From: Acetivibrio mesophilus
GTDB taxonomy: Bacteria; Bacillota; Clostridia; Acetivibrionales; Acetivibrionaceae
Assembly (NCBI RefSeq): GCF_004102745.1
Contig: NZ_RLII01000020.1
Location: forward strand, 1 to 64,000
Direction: 5' to 3'
DNA: 64,000 bases
Position numbers and translations under genes: made by a program. Of the stretch, positions 7,665-17,237 are shown piece after piece. Every line of letters starts with the position of its first letter. Position 1 is the first letter of the stretch. The notes under the pieces were generated by a model. The model was not told where the DNA came from, searched no databases, and saw only the letters and a program-made list of their open reading frames with translations.

Positions 7665-10301
7665 ATGGATATTATTACAGGCCATGTAAATAGTGATTTT
7701 GATTGTCTTGCATCCATGTTGGCGGCAAGTAAGCTTTATCCCGATGCTGTCATGGTTCTTCCCGGGATTATTGGAAAAGATGTAAGAAAGTTTCTAAACT
7801 TATACAGAGACTCATTCCATTTTTTGTCTGCAAAAGACATAGACCTAGAACAGGTTGAAAGAATAATTGTTGTAGACACAAATTCAAAATCAAGGCTTGA
7901 AAAATCTTTTGTCAAATTACTTGACAGGCCTGATATTGAGATAATTGTGTATGACCATCATCCTCTGAGCGAAAACATGATTAAGGCACAAAAAGTGACT
8001 ATCGAAGACGTAGGAGCATGTATAACTCTGATTGCCGGAGAGATAGAAAAGCTCAATATTGAAATTTCTCCATTGGAAGCAACAGTTATGGCTCTGGGAA
8101 TATACGCCGATACAAACTGTTTGACATTGCCGGGTACTACTTCAAAGGATGCATATACTCTAGCTTTCCTTTTATCTAAGGGAGTCAATTTGCAGGTTAT
8201 AGAGGACTATATGACAAATCCTTTGAGTTTGAATCAGCAGGTTCTCTTGGAAAAGATGAGCAAAAACATCAGAGTTATTGATATAAATGGTTTTCAGGTT
8301 GCTTTTTCCGCGGTAGAGGTTGAGGACTACGTGGATAATGCGGCTTTTCTCACTAGAAAGCTGCTGGAAGAAAGAGATTATGATGCTTTCTTCTCCATTC
8401 TCAGAATGGACAATAAAACATACATAATCGGAAGAAGCCTTGAAGATGAAATTGATGTAGGTCAGGCAATGACTTTCTTCAACGGCGGAGGCCATCCGGG
8501 CGCAGGTTCGGGCAAATCCGATGAAGCGGACCTTGACAAGATCTCAAGCTCTCTTATAAAAATTCTTAAGGAAAATATTCGACCGATGGAGAGAGCTAAG
8601 GATATAATGAGCTCACCGGTTAAAACAGTTTCTTTTGATTCCAGTATAGATGAAGCCAGCAAGGTAATGCTAAGATACGGTCATTCCGGACTTCCGGTGG
8701 TAAAGGATGGCATTCTTTGCGGAATTATATCCCGTAGGGATATTGAAAAAGCACGTTTGCACGGCTTTGGAAGCTCTCCTGTCAGAGCTTATATGACAAA
8801 AAACGTGATTACAATATCTCCGGAAACCTCGATCAAAACCATTGAGGATCTGCTTGTTGAGCACAACATCGGAAGACTTCCGGTGGTATGTGGAAACAAG
8901 CTTTTAGGGATTGTTACCAGATCGGATATTATAGCCACGTTCTTTGGTGAAAACTCACCTCGGTGGTACAAAAAGAACTATATTGACAGTCAAAGTTTAA
9001 ACTTGAGAAATCATAATCTCTCGGACAAGATAAATGCCCTTCCTCAAAAGGTAAAGAATCTTCTCGTTGAAGCCGGCAGAATTGCAGATGATGAGGGTTT
9101 AAGCGTATATGTTGTTGGGGGTTTTGTACGTGATATTATACTTGGAGTCGAAAATCTAGATATTGATATTGTCGTAGAAGGAGATGCCCTGCGATTTTCC
9201 GAAAAACTTGCAGACTATTATTGTGCTCACCTTACAAAGCACGATAGGTTCGGTACTGCAGTGGTGGTTTTGGAAGATGACTTTAAGATTGATGTGGTAA
9301 CGGCCCGAAAGGAATACTATGAATATCCTGCGTCCCTTCCCGTTATTGAAGGGGGGACTATAAAGGATGATCTATTCCGAAGGGATTTTACCATAAACAG
9401 CATGGCAATAAAGCTTAATAAATCCGGCTTCGGCAATATAGTAGACTTTTATGGAGGCAGAAGGGATCTTCAGATGGGGCTTATAAGGATATTATATAAC
9501 CTGAGCTTTGTGGAAGACCCTACAAGAGTATTCAGGGCAATAAGATTCGAACAAAGGTATGACTTTAGAATGGAGGAGAAAACCGAAGAATTTGCGATAA
9601 AGGCAATAGAATCCGGTATTCTTGGCAAGGTAAGTCATGAAAGGATAAACTTCGAGCTCTTTTCAATGCTAAAGGAAAGCAATATTCCCGCCATTTTGGA
9701 AAGAATGGAGCAATTGCACATACTAAAAAAGGTCTATCCCCAGATCATGCTTACTAATGACTTAAAAAAGGTTTTAAGAAATGCCGAAGAAGATTTTGCT
9801 TACTTTAGTGAAAAGCTAAATCACCCAGAGTCTCCAGACAGGACTCTTTTGTATTTATTAATTCTTCATTCAAACATGGATCATGAAAATGCCGCTAAGT
9901 CATCGGAGAACATGAGACTTACAAAAGAATACAAGGAAGAAATATTGAAGCTCATCGAAGTAAGAGACAGGGTGCTTTCAAATTTGTCCGGAAATGTTGA
10001 TATATCTTATTATGATGTTTATAATGAGTTAAAGGGATTATCGATAGAGATTCTCCTCGTATTATGCATGATAAGCGGTGAGAAAAAAGTAATCAACAGA
10101 ATAATCCTGTATATAAATAACCTCAAAAATATCAAGACATATATATCCGGTAAGGATTTAAGGGATTTGGGCGTGAAGCCCGGACCCGAGTATAAGCTAC
10201 TTCTTGAAGAGGTGCTCGCAGCAAAACTCAATGGTAGCTTACAAACTTATAAAGATGAGCTGGAGTTCCTTAAGAGAATAATTAGCAAAGAAAATAATTA
10301 G
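7665..10301 (+). CDS. DHH-CBS-tRNA nucleotidyltransferase fusion (A-adding/CCA type)
   Basis: An 878-residue three-part protein. Residues about 1-300 are a DHH phosphoesterase (GHVNSDFDC, VYDHHPLSE, FNGGGHPGAGS). Residues about 305-440 hold two CBS domains (KDIMSSPVKTV, YMTKNVITIS). From about 465 comes a class II poly(A) polymerase/tRNA nucleotidyltransferase head (YVVGGFVRDIILG, then LDIDIVVEGD with the catalytic Asp pair, RRDFTINSMAI, DPTRVFRAIRFEQR). This layout is known from A-adding enzymes that work with a separate CC-adding enzyme. It would complete or repair tRNA 3' CCA ends, perhaps with nucleotide sensing by CBS and phosphoesterase activity by DHH. Start 7665 is chosen because GGAGAG (7653-7658) is 6 bases upstream; ATG 7659 abuts that site. 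An extended -10 (TGTTATAAT) lies near 7592-7600. Confidence 0.88.
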   Translation: MDIITGHVNSDFDCLASMLAASKLYPDAVMVLPGIIGKDVRKFLNLYRDSFHFLSAKDIDLEQVERIIVVDTNSKSRLEKSFVKLLDRPDIEIIVYDHHPLSENMIKAQKVTIEDVGACITLIAGEIEKLNIEISPLEATVMALGIYADTNCLTLPGTTSKDAYTLAFLLSKGVNLQVIEDYMTNPLSLNQQVLLEKMSKNIRVIDINGFQVAFSAVEVEDYVDNAAFLTRKLLEERDYDAFFSILRMDNKTYIIGRSLEDEIDVGQAMTFFNGGGHPGAGSGKSDEADLDKISSSLIKILKENIRPMERAKDIMSSPVKTVSFDSSIDEASKVMLRYGHSGLPVVKDGILCGIISRRDIEKARLHGFGSSPVRAYMTKNVITISPETSIKTIEDLLVEHNIGRLPVVCGNKLLGIVTRSDIIATFFGENSPRWYKKNYIDSQSLNLRNHNLSDKINALPQKVKNLLVEAGRIADDEGLSVYVVGGFVRDIILGVENLDIDIVVEGDALRFSEKLADYYCAHLTKHDRFGTAVVVLEDDFKIDVVTARKEYYEYPASLPVIEGGTIKDDLFRRDFTINSMAIKLNKSGFGNIVDFYGGRRDLQMGLIRILYNLSFVEDPTRVFRAIRFEQRYDFRMEEKTEEFAIKAIESGILGKVSHERINFELFSMLKESNIPAILERMEQLHILKKVYPQIMLTNDLKKVLRNAEEDFAYFSEKLNHPESPDRTLLYLLILHSNMDHENAAKSSENMRLTKEYKEEILKLIEVRDRVLSNLSGNVDISYYDVYNELKGLSIEILLVLCMISGEKKVINRIILYINNLKNIKTYISGKDLRDLGVKPGPEYKLLLEEVLAAKLNGSLQTYKDELEFLKRIISKENN

Positions 10302-10321
10302 TAATAATAAGGGAGAAGGAA

Positions 10322-10993
10322 ATGTTATTCCAAGAATTTCAAAATAATCCGGAGTTGATAATTTATTGGTTCATGGTTTTCGCTTTTTCTATATCGGTTC
10401 ATGAATCGGCACATGCGTATATAGCCTATCGTTTAGGGGATTCAACCGCCAAAGACAAAGGAAGAATTACTCTTGATCCATTAAAGCATCTTGATTTGTT
10501 TGGTACTTTAATGATATTAATCAGCTTTATAGGATGGGCAAAGCCTGTCCCTATAAATCCGTCTAATTTTAAAAACAAAAAGACCGGTACACTCCTTGTA
10601 AGTCTGGCAGGACCTCTTTCCAATTTGATTCTGGCAGTACTTTTTGCTATTCCCCTTACTTTTGTGACTTTAAAGTATTTTCCACTGGAGGACAACCCAC
10701 TAAGTCCAGTAGTGATTATCTATAATTTTGCCTCCTATGGTTTTTTTATGAATACAATTTTGGCTGTTTTTAATTTTCTGCCTTTGCCTCCTCTAGATGG
10801 CTCTAAGGTATTTACTGCTTTTTTGCCATCAAAATATTATTTTAAGGTTATGCAATATCGCAATGCAGCTTTTATTATATTGGTAGTATTGTCCTATACC
10901 GGATGGCTTGGCAAAATAATTACGCCGGTTATTGATGTGGTGCAAAGTGCCATATTCTTTGTAATTGTACCCATAATGAAGCTGATTGTATAA
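10322..10993 (+). CDS. Site-2 protease family membrane metalloprotease (M50)
   Basis: A 223-residue polytopic protein with the zinc site HESAH (about residue 28) inside the first helix region. It also has GRITLDPLKHLD and the second conserved site FLPLPPLDGSKV. That matches the short M50B/SpoIVFB-like rhomboid-shaped proteases that cut substrates within the membrane. AGGGAGAAGGAA lies just before ATG 10322, which follows the nucleotidyltransferase stop by 20 bases, so the two are probably co-transcribed. Its substrate is not evident. There is no PDZ domain. Confidence 0.85.
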   Translation: MLFQEFQNNPELIIYWFMVFAFSISVHESAHAYIAYRLGDSTAKDKGRITLDPLKHLDLFGTLMILISFIGWAKPVPINPSNFKNKKTGTLLVSLAGPLSNLILAVLFAIPLTFVTLKYFPLEDNPLSPVVIIYNFASYGFFMNTILAVFNFLPLPPLDGSKVFTAFLPSKYYFKVMQYRNAAFIILVVLSYTGWLGKIITPVIDVVQSAIFFVIVPIMKLIV

Positions 10994-11002
10994 AAAATAT
11001 GA

Positions 11003-11032
11003 TTAGACTTTAATATAAAAAAAAGATATAAT
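11003..11032 (+). promoter_or_regulatory. Promoter of trpS
   Basis: TTAGAC (11003-11008), 18-base spacer, TATAAT (11027-11032). The leader is too short for a T-box. Confidence 0.5.
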
Positions 11033-11087
11033 TTATTATTGTAAGAATCGCATGACAAGATTTATTATACGGGAGAGTGAAGTTTTA

Positions 11088-12077
11088 GTGAAAAAAGGTA
11101 CTATATTAAGCGGCATGAGACCTACTGGAGCTTTGCATCTGGGCAATTATTTCGGTGCCCTGGAAAACTGGGTAAAGCTTCAGGATGATTATGATTGTTA
11201 TTTTTTTGTAGCCGATTGGCATGCCCTTACAACAGGATATGAAGATACCTCAGAAATTAAGAATAATATAAATGACCTTGTTATAGATTGGATTAGTGCG
11301 GGGCTGGACCCTGAGAAATGCGTAATATTTTTGCAGTCAAGCATAAAAGAGCATGCAGAACTGCATTTGCTGTTTTCCATGACTACGCCTCTTTCATGGT
11401 TGCTTCGTTGCCCGACATACAAGGACCAGCTCAATCAATTGAAGGATAAGAATATTACTACCTACGGATTTTTAGGATATCCGTGCCTTCAGGCTGCTGA
11501 TATATTGATTTATAAGGCCGGTTTTGTGCCGGTAGGAGAAGATCAGCTTCCACATCTTGAGTTGACCAGGGAGATCGCAAGGAGATTTAATTATTTGTTC
11601 GATGAAGTATTTCCCGAGCCTCAGGCCATTTTGACAAAGGCAAAGGTATTGCCCGGAACCGATGGCAGAAAGATGAGCAAAAGCTATGGCAATACCATAG
11701 CTCTGTCTGATAGTCCCGATGAAGTGAGGAAAAAAGTAAGCACAATGATAACCGATCCTGCAAGAATTAAGAAGGATGACCCCGGCCATCCCGAGGTGTG
11801 TACGGTATTTTCCTTTCATAAGGTATTCAATGAGGCTGAAGTACCTGAAGTTGAAGAACAGTGCAGAGGCGGCAAGATAGGTTGCGTGCAATGCAAGAAG
11901 AACCTTGCAAACAAAATGGTAGAGCATCTTGGACCTATATATGAAAGAAGACAGAAAATACTGGAAAATCCCGGTATGGTCAAAGAGATTATTGCAAACG
12001 GTAATGAAAAAGCCAGAAAAATTGCTCAGCAAACTATGGAAGACGTAAGAAAAGCTATGAGAATAGATTTTATTTAG
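11088..12077 (+). CDS. trpS: Tryptophanyl-tRNA synthetase
   Basis: Class I aminoacyl-tRNA synthetase that charges tRNA-Trp. The 329-residue form has SGMRPTGALHLGNYFGAL (the HIGH-type signature HLGN), GEDQLPHLELTREIARRFN and KMSKSYGN with its first Lys at residue 195. Length fits bacterial TrpS. I chose GTG 11088: it gives the family N-terminus KKGTILSG and has GGGAGAGTG upstream. The longer ATG at 11052 adds 12 residues and has no ribosome site. It is followed by scpA after a 39-base gap. Confidence 0.93.
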   Translation: MKKGTILSGMRPTGALHLGNYFGALENWVKLQDDYDCYFFVADWHALTTGYEDTSEIKNNINDLVIDWISAGLDPEKCVIFLQSSIKEHAELHLLFSMTTPLSWLLRCPTYKDQLNQLKDKNITTYGFLGYPCLQAADILIYKAGFVPVGEDQLPHLELTREIARRFNYLFDEVFPEPQAILTKAKVLPGTDGRKMSKSYGNTIALSDSPDEVRKKVSTMITDPARIKKDDPGHPEVCTVFSFHKVFNEAEVPEVEEQCRGGKIGCVQCKKNLANKMVEHLGPIYERRQKILENPGMVKEIIANGNEKARKIAQQTMEDVRKAMRIDFI

Positions 12078-12116
12078 CCTTTTTCCGACAGGCCTATAAA
12101 GGGTGGTGAATTTTTT

Positions 12117-12908
12117 TTGGAAAGTGTGTTGTCAAAAGCATGTACTATAAAAATACAAAACTTTGAAGGACCGTTTGATCTATTGTTTCATCTTATAGAA
12201 AAGAATCAGATAGATATCTATGATATACCTATACACGAAATAACGGACCAATATATGGATTACCTCTTTGCAATGCAGGAGCTTGATCTGGAAATAGCCA
12301 GTGAATTTCTGGTAATGGCAGCAACACTTCTTCACATTAAATCAAGGCTTTTGCTCCCAAGTCCGAAACAGAACAAGGAGGAGGAGCTAGATCCTCGGGA
12401 AGAGCTGGTTCTAAAGCTCATTGAATATAAGAAGTATAAGAAATTTACGGAAATCTTAAAGATAAGGGAAAAGGATAGCGAACGATATTTCTACAAAGGT
12501 CCCGAGGATATTGACATCAAGCATGAGGATGAGCCTTTAGAACTCTCTTATGATGAGTTAAAGAGGGTCTATGTTGAGTTGATAGAGAGAAATGAAAGAA
12601 AAATGAATAAAAATACCGGAAAAATGACTCAGATACTGCAGCATGAAAAGGTTTCCCTGCGCAGCAAGATTAGGGATGTGATCAGGACACTCTTGAAAAA
12701 ACCAATATTTAAGTTTTCTGAGCTTTTTTCTCCAAAAACCAGGTCCAAACTTGAAATTGTTACAGGTTTTCTCGCTATACTAGAGCTGGCAAAGCTTAAA
12801 AAAATTACCTTGATACAGCAAAAGCAGTTTGCGGATATTACGGTCTGCAAATGTGAGAATACCGATCTTGAGGATATTGACGAAGAAAATATTGCAGCTG
12901 AAAACTGA
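12117..12908 (+). CDS. scpA: Segregation and condensation protein A
   Basis: Kleisin subunit of the bacterial SMC condensin. The 263-residue protein starts with IQNFEGPFDLLFHLIEKN, the typical N-terminal SMC-neck-binding helix region. It continues with LVMAATLLHIKSRLLLP, a charged middle linker, and a C-terminal winged-helix region (ELFSPKTRSKLEIVTGFLAILELAKL). The start is a TTG at 12117 with GGGTGGTG upstream; no ATG fits the conserved N-terminus. It sits directly before scpB, the usual partner order. Confidence 0.92.
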   Translation: MESVLSKACTIKIQNFEGPFDLLFHLIEKNQIDIYDIPIHEITDQYMDYLFAMQELDLEIASEFLVMAATLLHIKSRLLLPSPKQNKEEELDPREELVLKLIEYKKYKKFTEILKIREKDSERYFYKGPEDIDIKHEDEPLELSYDELKRVYVELIERNERKMNKNTGKMTQILQHEKVSLRSKIRDVIRTLLKKPIFKFSELFSPKTRSKLEIVTGFLAILELAKLKKITLIQQKQFADITVCKCENTDLEDIDEENIAAEN

Positions 12909-12929
12909 TATGGGGTTGGAGTGATGTGA

Positions 12930-13526
12930 ATGGATTTAAAGAAGCTCGAGGGAATAGTCGAAGGCATGCTTTTTGCTTCAGGCGACAGAATTTCTATTGA
13001 GAAACTTAGCAATATTATAGGTATTGACAAAAAGACAATCAAGCTTGTCTTGAACAATATGATAGTAAACTATAATAATAATCCCTCTCGAGGTATTAGC
13101 ATAAGGGAAATAAATAATGGATACCAGCTTTGTTCAAAGCCTGAGTACTATGACTATATAAAACAGCTTTTTGAACCTAGGCAACGCAGCGGTTTGTCCC
13201 AAGCCGCCCTTGAGACCCTAGCAATTATTGCCTATAATAGACCTATAACTAAAACAAGGATTGAGCAGATAAGGGGTGTAAACTCAGATAGTGCGGTTGC
13301 AAGACTCCTTGAAAAAAATCTCATTAGAGAATCCGGAAGACTGGATGCTCCCGGGAAACCCGTATTGTATGAGACCACGGACGAATTTTTCAGAAGCTTT
13401 GGTTTTAAGTCGGATTCGGATTTACCCATATTTGAACTAAATGATGTTCAGGAGCCGGAAGAAGTCAATCAAAATAGTGGACAGGAAAAACAGGATACAG
13501 AATTCGAAAAACAAGAAAAGGTATAA
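12930..13526 (+). CDS. scpB: Segregation and condensation protein B
   Basis: Partner of ScpA in the SMC complex; dimeric tandem winged-helix protein. The 198-residue product shows LEGIVEGMLFASGDRISIEKL, SQAALETLAIIAYNRPITKTRIEQIRGV and a second winged helix with GRLDAPGKPVLYETTDEFFRSFG. A Gln/Glu-rich acidic tail follows. It starts 21 bases after scpA with GGAGTGATG upstream, so the genes form one transcript. Confidence 0.93.
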   Translation: MDLKKLEGIVEGMLFASGDRISIEKLSNIIGIDKKTIKLVLNNMIVNYNNNPSRGISIREINNGYQLCSKPEYYDYIKQLFEPRQRSGLSQAALETLAIIAYNRPITKTRIEQIRGVNSDSAVARLLEKNLIRESGRLDAPGKPVLYETTDEFFRSFGFKSDSDLPIFELNDVQEPEEVNQNSGQEKQDTEFEKQEKV

Positions 13527-13548
13527 ATAACAATTTAAGGTGATTTAA

Positions 13549-14118
13549 ATGAGAGAATATGATAGAAGAACTGACCCGCAAGGGTCTTATAGTATATTCA
13601 GTTCTCAGCCATGGGCAAGGTTTTGGGCTAGGATTATTGATATATTTATTATTGATACCATTGTAAGATTGACTCAATTGATTTTTTTCACTGGGAGTAT
13701 GTTTGAACCTATCTTGCTTAGTATGGGGACCTATTTTATCTGGGCTCTTGCTGAGGCAAAATTAATGTCAACCTGGGGAACTACTCCCGGAAAATGGCTG
13801 CTAAAAATAAAGGTGCGAACCAATGATTTGGAGATACCGGACTTTAAAACTGCATTGAAAAGAAGTATCCTTGTCTGGATACTGGGTATGGGTTTGGGCA
13901 TTTTTACAACAGTATCCTATATTTTCGGCTATTACGAACTAACCAGGAGAGGTAATGTTCCTTGGGACCGAACCACTGGGTGCAGTGTTGAACACGAAAA
14001 AATGAGTGAAAACAGGCGACTTGCTGTGGTTTTTATAGTGATTGGGCTTTGTATCGTGTCTTTTTCACTGGCTCTTGTCAACGGCTTTTTGTATTTAGCA
14101 GAATTTCAGGGATTTTAA
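13549..14118 (+). CDS. RDD family membrane protein
   Basis: A 189-residue membrane protein. RDD features are ARFWARIIDIFIIDTIV (Arg and two Asp in the first helix) and WGTTPGKWLLKIKV, a conserved turn before the second half. Four hydrophobic segments can be counted. The family has diverse proposed roles, such as ion exchange or housing other functions, so no substrate is claimed. AAGGTG precedes ATG 13549, 22 bases after scpB. A terminator follows at 14161-14192, so it closes the trpS-scpAB transcript. Confidence 0.78.
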   Translation: MREYDRRTDPQGSYSIFSSQPWARFWARIIDIFIIDTIVRLTQLIFFTGSMFEPILLSMGTYFIWALAEAKLMSTWGTTPGKWLLKIKVRTNDLEIPDFKTALKRSILVWILGMGLGIFTTVSYIFGYYELTRRGNVPWDRTTGCSVEHEKMSENRRLAVVFIVIGLCIVSFSLALVNGFLYLAEFQGF

Positions 14119-14160
14119 AAATCTTTCGTCAAAAACTTTATATTTTAGATTATCGCACAA

Positions 14161-14192
14161 AAAAATACACAAATTACGTGTATTTTTTTATT
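14161..14192 (+). terminator. Rho-independent terminator after RDD gene
   Basis: AAATACAC (14163-14170) pairs with GTGTATTT (14178-14185), loop of about 7 bases, and the arm runs into a T-rich tail. Confidence 0.75.
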
Positions 14193-14225
14193 TTATAGGC
14201 AAAAATAACTAAATGAGGTGTGATA

Positions 14226-14840
14226 ATGTTTTATAGTATTATTTTTGGATTAATAGTTCTTACTCTAATTGTATTGATGCTTTTATTAAAAGTAAATATT
14301 GTGATTGAATATAGCAAAGGCGGACAGAATGACCGCTTTGTGTTGTCTTTTTTTGTGCTAAAAAGACCTATCGGGTTTACATACAAAAAACATGAGCAAA
14401 ATAAAAAAAAGAAGGGGGTATCTATAGACTACAAAAAAATCATAGAAAACATAGAAAAATCCAAAGGCCAATATGAAAAAAATCAAGAAATTATAAAGAA
14501 AATCCTAAACTATTTAAAATGTAGAATATCTATTGAAAGACTGGAGCTTAAGACAGTGATTGGAACAGGAAATGCATCTTATACTGCCATACTGACAGGC
14601 ATAGCATGGAGCGCTGTAGGAATTCTTGTTTCAATACTTCACAATTTCACGACTGTAAAAGACAAAAGGGTAGAAATAAAGCCGGACTTCGCAGGAAAAA
14701 AGTTTAATCTTGAACTATATTGTATATTAAAGGTTAAAATTGTTTATATTATTGTTATAGGTTTGATGATACTTAAGCACTTAATAAAAACAAAAGTTGG
14801 TTTTATTAACGTAAAAAAAAGTATTGCAGTATATAAATAA
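14226..14840 (+). CDS. DUF2953 protein (YtfI-like), sporulation-associated
   Basis: A 204-residue protein with an N-terminal membrane helix (about residues 3-24), a Lys-rich middle, and a C-terminal hydrophobic segment (KIVYIIVIGLMILKHL). ISIERLELKTVIGTGNASYTAILTGIAWSAVG-type sequence is the DUF2953 core. In Bacillus the homologous gene sits before ytfJ (gerW), exactly as here: gerW starts 42 bases downstream. Exact function is unknown. ATG 14226 is chosen over GTG 14220 because GAGGTG overlaps the GTG. Confidence 0.75.
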   Translation: MFYSIIFGLIVLTLIVLMLLLKVNIVIEYSKGGQNDRFVLSFFVLKRPIGFTYKKHEQNKKKKGVSIDYKKIIENIEKSKGQYEKNQEIIKKILNYLKCRISIERLELKTVIGTGNASYTAILTGIAWSAVGILVSILHNFTTVKDKRVEIKPDFAGKKFNLELYCILKVKIVYIIVIGLMILKHLIKTKVGFINVKKSIAVYK

Positions 14841-14882
14841 GATACAGTTTTTGCAAAAATAAAATACCAGGTGGTGATTAAC

Positions 14883-15362
14883 ATGGCAGAACATCCCATT
14901 CAAGGTTTAATGGCAACAGCGATGGAAAACATTAAAGATATGGTGGATGTAAATACCATAGTAGGAGATGCAGTTCAGGCACCGGATGGAACAGTAATTA
15001 TACCTATTTCAAAAGTGACTTTTGGTTTTGCGGCAGGGGGAGGAGAATACTCTTCATGCTGTACAGTCGAGGGAGAAAGCGAAGACAATTCCGAAGATGG
15101 CAATAGCAAGCCGGAAAGCAAGTTTCCCTTTGTAGGCGGTAGCGGTGGAGGAGTCAGTATAAACCCAGTGGCATTCATGGTTGTGGGCCAGGGACAGATT
15201 AAGCTCCTGCCTGTAAACATGAATTCATCCTTGGAAAAGGTATTGGATTTGATTCCGGATCTCATTGAAAAAACAAAGGATTCTGTAAAAAAGAACCTAA
15301 AGGTAAAAAAAGAAATAAAGTCCGATGATGCAAATGCCAAATGCGCTAAGGAAGATGAATAA
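14883..15362 (+). CDS. gerW: GerW family spore protein (YtfJ)
   Basis: A 159-residue protein of the sporulation/germination family YtfJ/GerW. Conserved parts are HPIQGLMATAMENIKDMVD, VGDAVQAPDGTVIIPISKV, FGFAAGGGEY, a Gly-rich centre (GGSGGGVSINPVAFMVV) and KVLDLIPDLIEKT. In Bacillus it is needed for full germination in some nutrients. The start ATG 14883 has AGGTGGTG upstream; GTG 14871 overlaps that site. Two adjacent Cys residues (SSCCTVEG) and an acidic insert are unusual. The stop codon is inside the following terminator stem. Confidence 0.88.
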   Translation: MAEHPIQGLMATAMENIKDMVDVNTIVGDAVQAPDGTVIIPISKVTFGFAAGGGEYSSCCTVEGESEDNSEDGNSKPESKFPFVGGSGGGVSINPVAFMVVGQGQIKLLPVNMNSSLEKVLDLIPDLIEKTKDSVKKNLKVKKEIKSDDANAKCAKEDE

Positions 15363-15384
15363 GTGGGAATAGCCCACTTTTTCT
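15360..15384 (+). terminator. Rho-independent terminator overlapping the gerW stop
   Basis: AAGTGGG (15361-15367) pairs with CCCACTT (15373-15379), loop of about 5 bases, then TTT. The TAA stop begins the left arm. Confidence 0.75.
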
Positions 15385-15493
15385 ATATGCGGATATTGAA
15401 GAAGGCTAATTTGGATGATTTAAAAACTGCTGCATTTATGATAATATTTAAAATAAAAATAAGCAAAATAGAATTAACAAAAAGGATTGAGTT

Positions 15494-16213
15494 TTGTTTA
15501 TGGAAGAAATAAGACTGCAAAAGTATATTGCGGAATGCGGAGTTGCATCCAGAAGAAAGTCTGAAGAACTGATAAGTCAGGGTAGAGTTCGGGTTAATGG
15601 TGAAACAGTCACCCAAATGGGTAGAAAGGTTTCCTTAAATGACGTAATAGAGGTTGACGGAAAACAGGTCAAAATGGAAGAAAGAAAGGTCTATATAGCA
15701 TTAAATAAGCCAGTAGGATACATAAGCTCCGCAAGGGACCAGTTTGGAAGAAAGACGGTGCTGGATCTGGTCAAGGATATAAAGGAAAGGGTTTTCCCGG
15801 TAGGAAGACTTGATTATGATACATCAGGTCTTTTACTGCTTAGTAACGACGGCGATTTTACCTACAAGCTGACCCATCCAAAGCATGAGATAAAAAAGGT
15901 CTATGAGGCCGATTTGATGGGCATTCCTTCGAAGGATGACATAATACGCTTTGAACAGGGCCTATGGATTGATGATTACCTCACAAGCCCAGCCAATCTT
16001 CAGCTTTTAGAAAGCAATGGCAAGACCTCCAAGGTTAAGATAACCATACACGAAGGAAAGAACCGGCAGGTTAGGAAAATGTGTGATAAAATAGGCTGTC
16101 CCGTAATAAAGCTCAAAAGAATCTCTATTGGAGAGGTATCCTTAGGGAAATTAAATGAAGGCTCTTGGAGAAGCTTAACTGACTCGGAGATAAACTCATT
16201 TTTTAATTATTAA
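15494..16213 (+). CDS. rluB: Ribosomal large-subunit pseudouridine synthase (RluB/RsuA family)
   Basis: Converts specific uridines of rRNA to pseudouridine. The 239-residue product begins with an S4 RNA-binding domain (RLQKYIAECGVASRRKSEELI, GRVRVNGETV). The catalytic domain has GRLDYDTSGLLLLSNDG with the catalytic Asp, NKPVGYISS, and HEGKNRQVRKMC. TTG 15494 has AAGGA 7 bases upstream; ATG 15500 is an alternative that shortens the protein by two residues. The position after scpAB matches other Firmicutes, although here it has moved behind gerW. Confidence 0.9.
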   Translation: MFMEEIRLQKYIAECGVASRRKSEELISQGRVRVNGETVTQMGRKVSLNDVIEVDGKQVKMEERKVYIALNKPVGYISSARDQFGRKTVLDLVKDIKERVFPVGRLDYDTSGLLLLSNDGDFTYKLTHPKHEIKKVYEADLMGIPSKDDIIRFEQGLWIDDYLTSPANLQLLESNGKTSKVKITIHEGKNRQVRKMCDKIGCPVIKLKRISIGEVSLGKLNEGSWRSLTDSEINSFFNY

Positions 16214-16277
16214 CAAATAACCTATATATCACCTTTTCTATGGTATTTAACATATTAACTCATATGAAAATAATGTT

Positions 16278-16306
16278 TTGACAAAACACTATTTCCAATT
16301 TAAAAT
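16278..16306 (+). promoter_or_regulatory. Promoter of speE-speB-mnmM
   Basis: TTGACA (16278-16283), 17-base spacer, TAAAAT (16301-16306): a near-consensus vegetative promoter 75 bases before speE. Confidence 0.7.
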
Positions 16307-16380
16307 ATTAATGGCTATAAGAAGTAAACGGCTAATTATATATGCCGCTATTTAAACACATAGAATAGGAGTTGAATTGA

Positions 16381-17208
16381 ATGGAACTTTGGTATACAGA
16401 GTATCAGACCTCTTCAGTAGGAATTACTTGCAAAACAAAGAAGACCTATCACACAGAAAAAACAGAATATCAGGAACTGGCACTCATAGATACGGAGCAG
16501 TTCGGTAAAATGCTTGTTTTGGATGGTACAGTTCAGACCACAATTGAGGACGAATTTGTCTATCATGAAATGATAACCCACGTTCCGCTGTTTACCCATA
16601 AAAACCCCAAAAAGGCACTGGTTATCGGAGGCGGGGACGGCGGTGCAATAAGAGAGATAATAAAGCATCCCTCCATTGAAAAGGCGGTTTTATGTGAAAT
16701 AGATGGGCGCGTTATTGAGGTATCCAAGCAGTATCTTCCAGAGATTAGCTGCGCTTTGGATGACAAAAAAGTTGAGGTAGTGGTTGGCGACGGTATCAAG
16801 TACGTAAATGAACACAAAAATGAATTTGATGTTATAATGGTCGATTCTACAGACCCGGTAGGGCCTGCTGTGGGGCTGTTTGCCGTTGATTTTTATAAGG
16901 CAATATACGACTCCTTAAAGGAAGACGGTATATTTGTTGCACAGACTGAATCTCCTTTCTTCCACAAAGACCTAATAACCAAAGTCTTTAATGATGTTAA
17001 GTCATTGTTCCCGATAACAAGGCTTTACACATGCGCAATTCCTACATATCCCAGCGGATATTGGAGCTTTACTATGGGTTCAAAGAAGTATGATCCTTTA
17101 GAAACCGATACAGACAGCATACCGAATATCGACACTAAGTATTACTGTCCACAAATTCACAAATCGGTATTCTCACTACCAAAGTTTGTTGCGGATTTGG
17201 TGAAATAG
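16381..17208 (+). CDS. speE: Spermidine synthase (polyamine aminopropyltransferase)
   Basis: Transfers the aminopropyl group of decarboxylated S-adenosylmethionine to putrescine. The 275-residue protein has [16 protein letters not shown], the substrate loop [21 protein letters not shown], the nucleotide-binding [21 protein letters not shown] and the catalytic [10 protein letters not shown]. Length is normal. AGGAG lies 9-10 bases before ATG 16381. It forms an operon with speB (29-base gap); the aminopropyl donor is made by speD at 33155-33529. Confidence 0.94.
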   Translation: MELWYTEYQTSSVGITCKTKKTYHTEKTEYQELALIDTEQFGKMLVLDGTVQTTIEDEFVYHEMITHVPLFTHKNPKKALVIGGGDGGAIREIIKHPSIEKAVLCEIDGRVIEVSKQYLPEISCALDDKKVEVVVGDGIKYVNEHKNEFDVIMVDSTDPVGPAVGLFAVDFYKAIYDSLKEDGIFVAQTESPFFHKDLITKVFNDVKSLFPITRLYTCAIPTYPSGYWSFTMGSKKYDPLETDTDSIPNIDTKYYCPQIHKSVFSLPKFVADLVK

Positions 17209-17237
17209 TTTAAAATTTCTTTTGATGAGGTATTAAC

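Noticed and set aside
10994-11087. Tryptophan T-box upstream of trpS
   Set aside because: No GGTGGTACCACG-type sequence and too little leader; a plain promoter is present instead.
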